DNA from: Thomasclavelia sp047249845
GTDB taxonomy: Bacteria; Bacillota_I; Bacilli_A; Erysipelotrichales; Coprobacillaceae
DNA length: 64,000 nucleotides
Direction: 5' to 3'
Assembly: GCF_047249845.1 (NCBI RefSeq)
Contig: NZ_JBKTWO010000007.1
Coordinates: forward strand, 21,615-85,614
Shown here: one piece after another, positions 24,655-33,176 of the stretch
How positions within the stretch are numbered: the stretch's first letter is position 1
Layout of the letters: each line of letters starts with the position of its first letter
Program-made: the position numbers and the translations under genes
The notes under the pieces: model-generated
Told to the model about the DNA's origin: nothing
Database searches by the model: none
What the model saw: the letters and a program-made list of their open reading frames with translations, nothing else

Positions 24655-25689
24655 GTGAGCTTTTTGAATAATTTTCAATCTGAATTAATTTCTCAAACAT
24701 CAATAGTTCATTATATTGAATTTCAATTTGAACAAGAATTAAACAAAGTAAGAAGATATCTTAATGTTGAAATTAAAGATGAGCTTTATAATAATAATTC
24801 AAATTATATGAAGTTGATTCTTTCAACTTGTGATGAGTTATTAAGTCGAAATTCTAAATCTTATGTTGCAGAGAAAGAGTTACCTGCTATCGCTAGAAAT
24901 GTTGATGTTAGAGAACCTATAGGTGAAGTGATTGAATATTGCATTGAAACCTTGGAAGACGGAGGAGAATTAGGAGTTGCTGAGTTAAAACAAGAATTAG
25001 ATAAAATAAACAAAGAAAATGATGAAGATTATTGTTACTATGATTTTACAGAACAGCAGATAGAAGAAATGATTGATTCTGCATACATTATTAAAGATTA
25101 TAGAAAAAATTATGAATTGAAAGAGCGAGATGAAATGATCAATTCATTTAAAACTAGTATTAAACTTGTAGATAATTCATCATTATCAAATATATTTAGA
25201 CAATCTTTTATAAATATTTTTTCGATTTTTGATGCTTATGTATTTGAATATATAGAAGAATTCTTTTGTGCTTATCCAAAAGAATTAAGCCTATTTTTAG
25301 AGGTGAAAAATAACGAAAAAATTAAATTTACTTTAGACGAAGTAGTAGATTTTGAAGATATAGAAAATCTAAAAAACGAGATGATACATAAGCAACTTGC
25401 AGGTAGATACTTGAGCGAATTAATAAATAAATTAAAAAAATATAGACCTTCTCTATTTACAGGTGTTGAATATCCAGTGTTAATGGAAATGATCGAACGT
25501 AGAAATATTCATTTACATAATAAGGGAATTGTGGATGAAAAATATTGTAGTTTTTTTAATATATATCATTTTTGTGATGGAGAATACGCATTTATTGATG
25601 ATAAATATTTATTCAATATAGTTTTTAATACATTATCTCAATTTACCAAAAACATGGAAAAAGAGTTGAATATTGATAATGTAAAATGA
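24655..25689 (+). CDS. HEPN-domain protein linked to the restriction system
   Basis: 344 residues beginning at GTG after aaaggaggt, 14 bp behind the endonuclease gene. No membrane segments. The C-terminal half (about 165-340) has the all-helical layout of MAE_28990/RiboL-PSP-like HEPN domains: FRQSFINIFSIFDAYVFEYIEEFF, then EMIERRNIHLHNKGIVDEKY. In that stretch R-N-I-H-L-H fits the Rx4H catalytic motif of HEPN ribonucleases. HEPN proteins are common toxins and abortive-infection nucleases. The N-terminal half (about 1-150) is acidic and unfamiliar. Defence role is inferred from motif and position. Confidence 0.72.
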   Translation: MSFLNNFQSELISQTSIVHYIEFQFEQELNKVRRYLNVEIKDELYNNNSNYMKLILSTCDELLSRNSKSYVAEKELPAIARNVDVREPIGEVIEYCIETLEDGGELGVAELKQELDKINKENDEDYCYYDFTEQQIEEMIDSAYIIKDYRKNYELKERDEMINSFKTSIKLVDNSSLSNIFRQSFINIFSIFDAYVFEYIEEFFCAYPKELSLFLEVKNNEKIKFTLDEVVDFEDIENLKNEMIHKQLAGRYLSELINKLKKYRPSLFTGVEYPVLMEMIERRNIHLHNKGIVDEKYCSFFNIYHFCDGEYAFIDDKYLFNIVFNTLSQFTKNMEKELNIDNVK

Positions 25690-25739
25690 TGATTTAAAAA
25701 ATTATTTTCTATTAAGAGAGTAATTTTTTTATTAATTTA

Positions 25740-25792
25740 TTGACAATATAACGAAATATCGTTATTGTGATAATGCGATATCCGGAATATCG
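25740..25792 (+). promoter_or_regulatory. Promoter with two palindromic operators before the AIPR gene
   Basis: TTGACA at 25740, 17-base spacer, TATTGT at 25763. Palindrome ataacga-N4-tcgttat (25748-25765) lies between the promoter boxes and cgatat-ccgga-atatcg (25776-25792) just downstream. Both centre on a/cgatat-like half sites and are likely bound by the small XRE protein encoded after the AIPR gene. Confidence 0.6.
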
Positions 25793-25848
25793 AATTATAT
25801 ATAAGTCTGTTAATATTATGGTGTTAACTAGACAGAAAAGAGGTAAAT

Positions 25849-27012
25849 ATGTTAGAAAAAACAATGGTGGTAAAAGATAGTTCGTTTAGAAAGTTGGACG
25901 ATCCATTTGAAAATGGAAAATCAAGAAAATACGTGTTTTATGTAAAGGTTGATGATGTAGCTGAAGGAATTCCAATGACAACAAATCCAAGAGATCAGAA
26001 ATTGACATCAAATGTAGCAAAAGCGATTACTGACTCTTTGACAAGCAACGATGGATATTTTCATTTGAAAAATAGAGGTATTGTTGTATCTGCACAAAAA
26101 GTGAATTATAATAATAAAACCGGAAAGGTTACTATTTATTTTGAGAATACACAATATCATGGGAATATAGATGGAGGACATACTTATAAAATTGTATGTG
26201 ATCACAAAGGTGAAAATCTAGACCAATATGTTCAATTCGAGATAATGACAGGGGTAGAAGATATAATTGAAAATCTTGCTGAAGCAAGAAATACGTCTGT
26301 TCAAGTAGATGAAAAATCAATGGCAGAATTAGCTCAAAAATTTGATCCTATAAAAGAAGCTTTAGAAGGCATGCCTTTTTATAGAAGAATTGCATTTAGA
26401 CAAAATCAAAGTTCAGTTGATGAGGAAACAGGACGAAATGAAAAAATGATTGATGCACGAGAGGTAGTCGCTATTATAAATATGTTTAATGTTGATAAAT
26501 TTACTGGTAGCAATCATCCGATTCAAGCCTATTCGTCAAAAGCAAAAATGTTAAGTATCTATTTATCTGATGTAGAATCATATAGAAAATATGTAAATAT
26601 CATTCCAGATATTTTTGATTTATACGATGGAATTGAACAAGAGTTTGCAAAGGCATATAATGAAGCTGGAGGAAAATATGGTAGAAAGAAATATTCTGGA
26701 TTCAAAGATGGAAATGTAATTGCAAAAAGTAAATTTGGATTACATGAGTTACAATACAAGATTCCAGATGGAATAATGTATCCAGTAGTTGCTGCATTTA
26801 GATCGTTAGTTAAATTTAACGAAAGTACAGGAAAATATGAGTGGAATTCAGGGGTAAATCCTCTAAAAATCTGGGACAAATGTAAAACAGAATTAGCTAG
26901 CAAGGTGATGAGTTTTGCTTCTTCAATTGGAGATAATCCAAATGCAGTAGGAAAAGATCAAAATGTGTGGGATTTAGCATATATGACAGTGCTTTTAAAT
27001 AAAAGCAATTAA
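25849..27012 (+). CDS. AIPR-family (abortive infection phage resistance) protein
   Basis: 387 residues. FHLKNRGIVVSAQKV (about residues 65-80) and the strand YHGNIDGGHTYKIV (about 104-118) match the AIPR family signature, F..KNRGI plus (I/V)(V/D)GG.(Q/H)T. The central part EARNTSVQVDEKSMAELAQKFDPIKEAL and YRRIAFRQNQ are also typical. AIPR proteins are phage-defence factors whose biochemical action is not settled. The gene has its own promoter with operators and precedes a small XRE gene by about 50 bp, so the two may form one unit. Confidence 0.8.
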   Translation: MLEKTMVVKDSSFRKLDDPFENGKSRKYVFYVKVDDVAEGIPMTTNPRDQKLTSNVAKAITDSLTSNDGYFHLKNRGIVVSAQKVNYNNKTGKVTIYFENTQYHGNIDGGHTYKIVCDHKGENLDQYVQFEIMTGVEDIIENLAEARNTSVQVDEKSMAELAQKFDPIKEALEGMPFYRRIAFRQNQSSVDEETGRNEKMIDAREVVAIINMFNVDKFTGSNHPIQAYSSKAKMLSIYLSDVESYRKYVNIIPDIFDLYDGIEQEFAKAYNEAGGKYGRKKYSGFKDGNVIAKSKFGLHELQYKIPDGIMYPVVAAFRSLVKFNESTGKYEWNSGVNPLKIWDKCKTELASKVMSFASSIGDNPNAVGKDQNVWDLAYMTVLLNKSN

Positions 27013-27061
27013 TTTTGTATCAATAAGTAAAGAGAATAATTAATTGAATGGAGGGATATTC

Positions 27062-27271
27062 TTGACATATGAAATTAAATTAAAGGTAAAGGATTTGATT
27101 GATGAAAAAGGAATGACACAAAAGACTTTGGCACAACTATCAGGCATTCGAGAATCAACAATTAGTGATATAGTACGAGGTACAAGAACAGTTATAAATT
27201 TTGAACATTTGTCAAAAATAGCGGAAGCCTTGAAAGTAAATGATATTAGAGAACTTATTGATTTTAAATAG
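27062..27271 (+). CDS. Small XRE-family regulator (partner of AIPR gene)
   Basis: 69 residues starting at TTG, 6 bp after ggaggg; an earlier in-frame TTG at 27044 would place that ribosome site inside the gene. One helix-turn-helix fills it: LKVKDLIDEKGMTQKTLAQLSGIRESTISDIVRGTRTVINFEHLSKIAEALKV. It probably binds the palindromes before the AIPR gene and limits expression of the defence protein. Confidence 0.85.
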   Translation: MTYEIKLKVKDLIDEKGMTQKTLAQLSGIRESTISDIVRGTRTVINFEHLSKIAEALKVNDIRELIDFK

Positions 27272-27317
27272 TAAGTATTGAAAATGAACAAATATGAATA
27301 GTAAAATATATTGGAAT

Positions 27318-27337
27318 AACTGTCAAAAAGCTGTCAA
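27318..27337 (+). repeat. Right integrase arm-type repeat
   Basis: Same block as 16114-16133 with one base changed: two ctgtcaa copies at 27320 and 27331, again 11 bp apart and in the same orientation. It suggests the right end of the element lies shortly beyond. Confidence 0.65.
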
Positions 27338-27467
27338 TTTTCTTTTAAATGGTATACAATAAGGATACACAAATGAAAATATTAAGTATTTAAGGGATAT
27401 TATTGAACTGCTTATTTTCCTAGATAACGATACTTTTTCAATCTCATATGAATAATAAGTAGAACCT

Positions 27468-27540
27468 CATACAACCTATGTACAATACGCATACAACCGA
27501 AAAAGTACGATTTAATCAATGCTTTTAGCCGTATACAACC
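27468..27540 (+). repeat. Phased tacaacc repeats in the right-end non-coding region
   Basis: atacaacc occurs at 27469, 27491 and 27533, spacings 22 and 42 bp (about two and four helical turns). The stretch 27340-27660 has no gene. It also shows several cgtgaa copies (27576-27620) and a terminator-like stem aagcagat/atctgctt at 27627-27653. Confidence 0.45.
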
Positions 27541-27720
27541 AGTATAGAGTCGCATATAAAAATCATTGATTTTGCCGTGAAAATGAATTTTTTTCGTGAA
27601 TTTCCGTAAAAATTACGTGAAAAGTAAGCAGATTTCTTTGATGATATCTGCTTTTTATTGTGAAACAAAAACCACGTGCTATGCGCGTGGTAACAATAAA
27701 GCTTTAGCGTCTGGGTAAAA

Positions 27721-27780
27721 AACCTCCTCGTGATATAATAATTGTAGCCTGGCAGCTGCAAATAAAATAACGAGGAGGTT
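27721..27780 (+). promoter_or_regulatory. Stem sequestering the transposase ribosome site
   Basis: aacctcctcg (27721-27730) pairs perfectly with cgaggaggtt (27771-27780), which contains the Shine-Dalgarno sequence 7 bp before the tnpA start. In IS200 elements such a 5' leader stem is known to repress transposase translation. Confidence 0.85.
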
Positions 27781-27785
27781 AGTCT

Positions 27786-28277
27786 ATGAAAGACACAAAA
27801 AGTTTATCACATACATCATATAGATGTAAATATCATATTGTAATAGTACCAAAATTTAGAAGGATGGTAATATACAATAAATTAAGACATGATATAAGAT
27901 TAATTATAAAGACCTTAATTGAAAGAAAACCGGGAGTAGAGCTGATAGAAGGAGAGTTATGTCCTGATCATATTCACCTTCTATTAGAAATACCACCAAA
28001 GTATTCTGTGGCGGAGTTCATGGGATACCTGAAAAGCAAGTCAACGCTTATGATATTTGATCGTCATGCAAGTATGAAATATAAATATGGAAATCGAAAA
28101 TTTTGGGCAAGAGGCTATTTTGTAGATACAGTAGGAAAGAACGAGAAGACAGTGAGAGAATATATTCAAAATCAGTTAGCGGAAGATAAGTTGAGTGATC
28201 AAATGAGTATGGAAGAATTTATTGACCCGTTCACAGGAGAACCAGTGGAAGGGTACAAGAAAAAGAAAAAAAAGTAA
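27786..28277 (+). CDS. tnpA: IS200/IS605-family Y1 transposase TnpA
   Basis: 163 residues. Family start SHTSYRCKYHIVIVPKFRRMV, HUH motif CPDHIHLLLEIPPKYSV, and catalytic Tyr in VREYIQNQLAEDK. RKFWARGYFVDTVGKNE is the conserved central block. It excises and inserts a single-stranded circle using TTAC/hairpin-directed cleavage. The long lysine tail is usual for this subgroup. The gene appears intact, so the element may be active. Confidence 0.95.
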   Translation: MKDTKSLSHTSYRCKYHIVIVPKFRRMVIYNKLRHDIRLIIKTLIERKPGVELIEGELCPDHIHLLLEIPPKYSVAEFMGYLKSKSTLMIFDRHASMKYKYGNRKFWARGYFVDTVGKNEKTVREYIQNQLAEDKLSDQMSMEEFIDPFTGEPVEGYKKKKKK

Positions 28278-28587
28278 AAGACCCTTTGAGGGTCAGTGAG
28301 TAAATGACGTTGCGGTTGTCAAGGCGTTCAGTGGTCGAATGACTAGCGCAACAGCATGCCCTTACAGGGTGAGTGCATACCACGTCTTTTAGGCGTGGTT
28401 ATGATTTTGATAAATAATTTGAAGAATAGATTTAATTGTTGGTATAAATTTTCTATGATAAAATAACGATAGAAAGAATTTTATAAACCAGCTAATAAAG
28501 ATCAAGTATTTTTTTGAAATAATCAATCAGTTTTCTAAGGCATAACGAAAAGACCATAAAAATATGAGTATTATATGTTTTAATGTT

Positions 28588-29404
28588 TTATGTATCGCCT
28601 TGTTTTGATTCACTTAATATTTTTGATACGCGTGAATGATATATCCTTAGAAATTTATTATAGGCAGCTATCATGGATACTCTATACGGCTTTCCTTCTG
28701 CACGTTTCTTTAAAAAAATTGGCATACAGTGTCATCAGTCAAAAAACTTTGGTGCTTGTTTATAGAATCCAATAATTCATATCCTATTTTTCTTAATGTT
28801 GAAGAACTACGTTTTGATATATGACGTTTAGTGCCTGTGAATTGACCAGTTTGATAGGGTGGCGCATCTATATCAGCATATGCTACCATCGAGGATCTTT
28901 GATTTCTGCAATAAGTCTTGGAGCTAGAGTTTCTCCCACACCACCCATCGAAAGAACCATGCTGTATTCAGGCATGGTCTTGGCTAAATCTCTCATTTGG
29001 TTTAAAATGATAAAGAGAGAAGAATCAATTTCTCTTAAAACTATTACTGCCTCTTGGACAAGCATTTTTGTTGATGTTAAGTGAGATGGTAATGTGGGGA
29101 TACTTGTTTGAGATATGAAATAGAGCTAGCGGGCTTCATTTTCATTTTGACGGTATCCTTTTTTCTTTAACCAGTTAAGATACTTCTTAATGAATACTTT
29201 CTCGGAACTCTTTGTAGTATTATCACAACGCCAATAGTCAAAAATGAAGTCACATAGCTTATCTTTGCCATTATAGCAATTCAAATCATCGATTGAGTGC
29301 TTGTATTTTTTAGGAGAAAGAAGGATTTCACTATAAGACTTTATAGCACAAATGGTACACTTTTCTTTAGCTACATCAACACCAATACTAATCATAAAAA
29401 ACAC
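28588..29404 (-). pseudogene. Decayed IS110-family transposase
   Basis: Minus-strand pieces: ISIGVDVAKEKCTICAI (DEDD catalytic start), KSYSEILLSPKKYKHSIDDL, then after a deletion KVFIKKYLNWLKKKGYRQNENEAR and an in-frame TAG. Next come TSIPTLPSHLTSTKMLVQEAVIVLREI and PEYSMVLSMGGVGETLAPRLIAEIKDPR. After a frameshift follow YADIDAPPYQTGQFTGTKRHISKRSSSTLRKIGYELL and, after another, RVSMIAAYNKFLRIYHSRVSKIL. These are in the order of IS110/IS116 transposases. At least two frameshifts, one stop and one internal deletion show it is dead. 28402-28587 and 29405-29676 have no genes. Confidence 0.88.
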
Positions 29405-29676
29405 CTCCTTAAGTGTAGATTATAGTGGATCCCACTTACTACAACTCATTTTCGTTGGTGACACGTAAGCTTCTATGTAATATAAAAGTCACAACCTGCT
29501 TAATCGAATAGAGATAATAAGGGACTGGGTGACTGTTTATAGACGGAAGTATATGAAATATTCCAATTAGAATTGCGTCAAACCACTATATCCCTTATTA
29601 TATAAGTAAGTGTAGATGAATATAACTAACATCTACATCTATATAGTACGAAATTATAATTTGAGGAGGAGGTATA

Positions 29677-30216
29677 ATGAGCAAGAGAGTGATTCATATA
29701 TATGGAGCATCTGGTTCTGGAACCTCAACTATTGGCAAATATATATCTGTTAAATGGAATTACTATTTTATGGATACTGATGATTACTTTTGGCAAGAAA
29801 CCAATCCACCTTATACGAAAAAAAGAGATGTTTCAGAAAGATTATCTATGATGAGAAAAGATATAAATGAACATGAAAAAATTGTTATAGCAGGTTCCCT
29901 TGTTGATTGGGGAGATGAGTTAATTCCCTTATTTTCATTAGCTATTCGAGTAGAAACTGATACGAACATAAGAATTGAAAGATTAGTGAGGCGAGAACAA
30001 GTACATTTTGGAAACAGAATTGATATAGGCGGAGATATGTATGAAAATCATCAAAAATTTTTAAACTGGGCGACGGCATATGATAATGGCGGTATAGATA
30101 TGAGAAGTAAAGCAAAGCATGATGAATGGCAAAAAAAATTAGGTTGTAAGTGTATTTTATTAGATGGAAGTTTGCCATTAGAGGAAAACTTCCAAATTAT
30201 TCAAAGTTATATATAA
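29677..30216 (+). CDS. P-loop small-molecule kinase-like protein
   Basis: 179 residues. Walker A is HIYGASGSGTSTIGKYI at the N-terminus, followed by the DTDDYFWQETNPPYTKKRD segment of adenylate/shikimate-kinase-like proteins. VIAGSLVDWGDELIPLFSLAIRVETDTNIRIERLVRRE is the central strand plus lid with arginines. The group is annotated as AAA family ATPases or adenylate-kinase-like proteins; the substrate is unknown. Good ribosome site gaggagga. Downstream VOC gene follows after 28 bp. Confidence 0.82.
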   Translation: MSKRVIHIYGASGSGTSTIGKYISVKWNYYFMDTDDYFWQETNPPYTKKRDVSERLSMMRKDINEHEKIVIAGSLVDWGDELIPLFSLAIRVETDTNIRIERLVRREQVHFGNRIDIGGDMYENHQKFLNWATAYDNGGIDMRSKAKHDEWQKKLGCKCILLDGSLPLEENFQIIQSYI

Positions 30217-30244
30217 ATCGGAATTTGTCGAGAAGGTATTGATA

Positions 30245-30655
30245 ATGAACGGAAAAGATGTACGTGTCGGTGTGAGCCTGCTGGTCAATGACATGGAAAA
30301 TATGGTTCAATTTTATAGAGATATACTAGGTTTTCAAACTCAATGGAGTGGTGGACCTTTTGCGGATTTTGAAACCGCAAGTGGAGAACTGTCCTTATTT
30401 ATGTATAGCAGGAAAGAATTTGTAAAGACAATAAGAGAAGACTATATATTTCCAAAGGGTATCAATCAGACATTTGAAATCGCCCTTTGGCTATCCAATT
30501 TTGCTGAGGTAGATTTGGAATATGAGCGTCTGTCAAAGTTGGGTGTGCAGTTTCCTATAGGAGAACCTATCACTTATACTTTCGGTATCCGCAATTTTTA
30601 CGTAGCTGATCCAGAGGGGAATTTGCTTGAAATTGGAAGTACAAGTGAAACATAG
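30245..30655 (+). CDS. VOC-family (glyoxalase/bleomycin-resistance fold) protein
   Basis: 136 residues. Two beta-alpha-beta-beta-beta units: VGVSLLVNDMENMVQFYRDILGFQTQW and the second half FEIALWLSNFAEVDLEYERLSKLGVQFPIGEPITYTFGIRNFYVADPEGNLLEIGS. The start ATG has gagaagg 8 bp upstream; a TTG two codons earlier is less likely. VOC proteins bind metals and act as lyases, dioxygenases or antibiotic-binding proteins. No ligand can be assigned. Confidence 0.87.
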   Translation: MNGKDVRVGVSLLVNDMENMVQFYRDILGFQTQWSGGPFADFETASGELSLFMYSRKEFVKTIREDYIFPKGINQTFEIALWLSNFAEVDLEYERLSKLGVQFPIGEPITYTFGIRNFYVADPEGNLLEIGSTSET

Positions 30656-30719
30656 GCTAGAAACTCTACAAATTCCAGTTTATCTGAAAAGAAAATTATA
30701 ATTTATGGGGGTGATAAGA

Positions 30720-30893
30720 ATGTATAAAACGGAATTAGTAGAAGATATTTCAGTAGGAAATGTGACGAATAAAATAGATGAGAAAATAGCCGAAATGGAA
30801 AAGAGAGGTTATCGACTGATTACTATGTCTTTTTTAGGAACGCAAAGAGCAGTCTTAGTTTTTAAAAAAGGATTAAAAGGAAGTATGCTATAA
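30720..30893 (+). CDS. Small DUF4177-like protein
   Basis: 57 residues starting at ATG after gggggtga. MYKTELVEDISVGNVTNKIDEKIAEMEKRGYRLITMSFLGTQRAVLVFKK has the strand-helix-strand shape of small DUF4177-type proteins. Function unknown. The preceding VOC gene ends 64 bp upstream. Confidence 0.6.
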   Translation: MYKTELVEDISVGNVTNKIDEKIAEMEKRGYRLITMSFLGTQRAVLVFKKGLKGSML

Positions 30894-31004
30894 AATAAGT
30901 GATTGAAGATATCTAAGTTTTAAAGCACAATATGAGGGTTATTGATCCTAAAGTAACTATGATATTCGAGAATATTATGTATAAAATAAAGTAAAGAAAG
31001 AGAA

Positions 31005-31421
31005 ATGGAGGCATTATTTAATAGAAGGAATTATCCTTCATTACAAGAAATTTTTGATAGTTTATATTACTATTATCAAGAAGGTAATCGATTATTAGAA
31101 TTTGCCAATAGTAAAGACAAAGGAATTGCTTACAAAGAAGCAAAGCTGCTTAGAAATCAAATACATGAAGAGTATCATGAATTAAATCTTATGGCTAATT
31201 TTAAATTCTATAGTAAAAAGAAGTTATTATCAAAGCTATATCATGAATATAAAAAGGCAATATCTGATATGAATAAATTTGCAGGTAACTTAAGCTATAA
31301 GAATCTAAATAGTTATTTATATGATGTTTATGATTATGTTGCTATAGGATTGTTTAGTTGTAAAAGTAGATTTGAGAGTAACAACGTCACTACAAATGAT
31401 TTTTTATGTATTAGATATTAA
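31005..31421 (+). CDS. Unknown 138-residue helical protein
   Basis: Predicted mostly helical, Tyr- and Lys-rich, with no membrane segment. Start MEALFNRRNYPSLQEIFDSLYYYYQEGNRLLEFANSK; the ribosome site (aaagaga) is only moderate. I do not recognise a family. Immediately downstream (31422-31520) an open stretch AHKGETFEACKDIIVKESEKSGVYGLTT without a start looks like the end of another, lost gene, so this gene may itself sit in decaying DNA. Confidence 0.5.
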   Translation: MEALFNRRNYPSLQEIFDSLYYYYQEGNRLLEFANSKDKGIAYKEAKLLRNQIHEEYHELNLMANFKFYSKKKLLSKLYHEYKKAISDMNKFAGNLSYKNLNSYLYDVYDYVAIGLFSCKSRFESNNVTTNDFLCIRY

Positions 31422-31567
31422 AGAAAAATTGCTCATAAAGGAGAAACGTTTGAAGCATGTAAAGATATCATTGTCAAAGAATCTGAAAAAAGCGGAGTAT
31501 ATGGGCTAACTACTATCAAGTGATATTTGAAAAAGAAGTTGATTATATTAGGAAAAGAGAGACTTTC

Positions 31568-32179
31568 ATGAGAAGAGCCAGAAAAGAAGAATTAGAAGAA
31601 ATAGCTACTTTTATAGTTGAACGCTTTGAAGGATTAGAGCAATTTATGTTTTTGTATAAAGATTTTGAAAATGCAAAATCAGTCATGAAAAAAGTTACAA
31701 TTTCAGAATTAAATCTATATTTTGATAAAGGAGATATATTGATTGAAGATGCTGGTGGGCTTCATGCTGTTATTGTAGCTATTAAATCTACTAAATTTAC
31801 ATTTCTCAACATATTATTAAATTCACTTAAAACACAACTCTATTTGAGTGAACTGTCTAAAAGTGATTTAGTTATTTTAAAAGAGAAAATGAAACTTCAA
31901 AATAAGCTTCATAATAGAAAATGGTTTAAAAGATATTGCAAAGACTGTTATTATATTACACAGATTGCTATATCAAAAGAAAAAAAGGGTAGTGGTTTAT
32001 TTCGAAAGGTAATTACTCCAATCCTTGAGGAGTGTCAAAAGAACGACATATGTGTTGTCTTAGAAACCTTCACAGAAAGTAATGTATCTCTTTATGAATA
32101 TTTTGGTTTTAAATTAGTTGAGATTCATACAAATGATTGTGTTCCTCTTACGGAGTATTGTATGATAAAAGAAAATTAA
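31568..32179 (+). CDS. GNAT-family N-acetyltransferase
   Basis: About 203 residues from the ATG RRARKEELEEIATFIVERF; a GTG 16 codons upstream has no ribosome site. The acetyl-CoA pocket is in the C-terminal third: YITQIAISKEKKGSGLFRKVITPILEECQ (the GSGLFR replaces the usual Q/RxxGxG/A) and LETFTESNVSLYEYFGFKLVEI, the classical final strand. It lacks part of the central sheet. Acceptor unknown. Confidence 0.75.
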   Translation: MRRARKEELEEIATFIVERFEGLEQFMFLYKDFENAKSVMKKVTISELNLYFDKGDILIEDAGGLHAVIVAIKSTKFTFLNILLNSLKTQLYLSELSKSDLVILKEKMKLQNKLHNRKWFKRYCKDCYYITQIAISKEKKGSGLFRKVITPILEECQKNDICVVLETFTESNVSLYEYFGFKLVEIHTNDCVPLTEYCMIKEN

Positions 32180-32229
32180 TGAATTCTTGTTTATTAAACT
32201 TGAAAATTTGAATTTGTGAGGTTAAGCTG

Positions 32230-32875
32230 TTTGATTGAAATAAAAGAAATTCGTAAAAATGATTATAAAAAAGTACAAAAATTTGCAATTCAAGGAATGC
32301 ATTTAGATTGGTATATGGAATTGAATCGTGCAACAAAAGTTTATGGTGCTTATGTTAATGATATTTTGTGGGCGTTTTGATGGCTGAAATGAAGAATGGA
32401 CCGAAATGCTATTACAGCTTATCAAAAGCAGTTTGTGTGAAGATATTTGATTGGCTTCAACATCTCGTCGCAGGAAAAGGTGTTGGAGAATAGATACAGC
32501 AAATAAAGAAATGCTTTCGTCATTTTGTGAAAAGCAAAAAACTGATGGAGAAATAGTTTTTTTGCTATTGACTTAGGATGTAAAATTAAAGGAGCTGGTA
32601 CAACTTTACTGTCTGTGTTTGAAGTGGGAAAAATGAATTATCTTTATACAGAAAGTGCTTGTAAATATAAGATTTATAAACACCGAGGATTTACAAGGTC
32701 AGAAGCAAGGAAAGCTGATGTGGATAAAGTAAAGAAAGATGGAATGTCATATATTATAGCAACGCATGACAAAAATAATTTGAGAAGTGTGAGTGTTATG
32801 AAAAAATAGGTATGAAATATTGTTATTCCTATGAAGAGCAATGGCAGCCAAAAGATTTTTTTGTCATATTTTGAA
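32230..32875 (+). pseudogene. Fused remnants of two GNAT acetyltransferases
   Basis: The first remnant reads IEIKEIRKNDYKKVQKFAIQGMHLDWYMELNRATKVYGAYVND, then frameshifts and stops. It resumes as ANKEMLSSFCEKQKTDGEIVFF and IKGAGTTLLSVFEVGKMNYLYTESACKYKIYKHRGFT (a GNAT acetyl-CoA site and last strand). After RSEARKADVDKV the sequence switches to another GNAT end: YIIATHDKNNLRSVSVMKK, a frameshift, then GMKYCYSYEEQWQPKDF. The whole is not translatable as one protein. Confidence 0.75.
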
Positions 32876-33176
32876 TGTATCAGCTTAACTTTGATAGTAA
32901 TACTGATTTTGTATAAAAAAATATTGGAATGATCCGATAATCATTTTGTTGAGGAATTATAATTTTGCTTTATAAATCTGCTAATAAAAATAACTAGAAA
33001 ATTAATATATCAACTCTAGCAAATCAATTAAACAAGGCTAAATATTTTATGCTTATAGTAAATAATGATACTCATAATAACACATGAATAGACTTTATGA
33101 ATGGATTAAAAGTGCAGAGTTTGAATTTATAGATATGTATACAATACCTATAGAATAAAAGGAAGGCAAAGCATAT

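Larger units (their letters stand above)
15990..27460 (+). mobile_element. Integrative mobilizable element with restriction-modification and AIPR defence cargo
   Basis: Ordered module: XRE repressor (minus), Rep-like ATPase, candidate oriT, MobV relaxase, excisionase, tyrosine integrase, then cargo of methyltransferases, restriction enzyme, HEPN protein, AIPR and XRE. The 20-bp repeats at 16114-16133 and 27318-27337, identical except one base and in the same orientation, look like integrase arm sites. They place the ends near the displaced lysS end (about 16.0 kb) and between 27.35 and 27.6 kb. The exact right end is not resolved because no third lysS copy is seen. No conjugation (VirB4/T4SS) genes are present, so a helper would be needed. 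Confidence 0.75.
27663..28401 (+). mobile_element. IS200-type insertion sequence (IS200/IS605 family)
   Basis: Single Y1 transposase gene between two small subterminal hairpins: left accacg/cgtggt (27671-27691) and right accacg/cgtggt (28379-28399). There is no terminal inverted repeat, as expected. The outer boundaries are approximate because cleavage sites cannot be read off directly. A stem gaccc/gggtc at about 28280-28296 after the gene may terminate transcription. Confidence 0.85.

Noticed and set aside
27468..27660. Repeats considered as a CRISPR array
   Set aside because: The repeated unit is only about 8 bp, the copies are unequal in spacing, and no cas genes are present.
28590..28775. 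Plus-strand 61-codon frame
   Set aside because: It is antisense to the clear IS110 transposase remnant on the minus strand and has no ribosome site.
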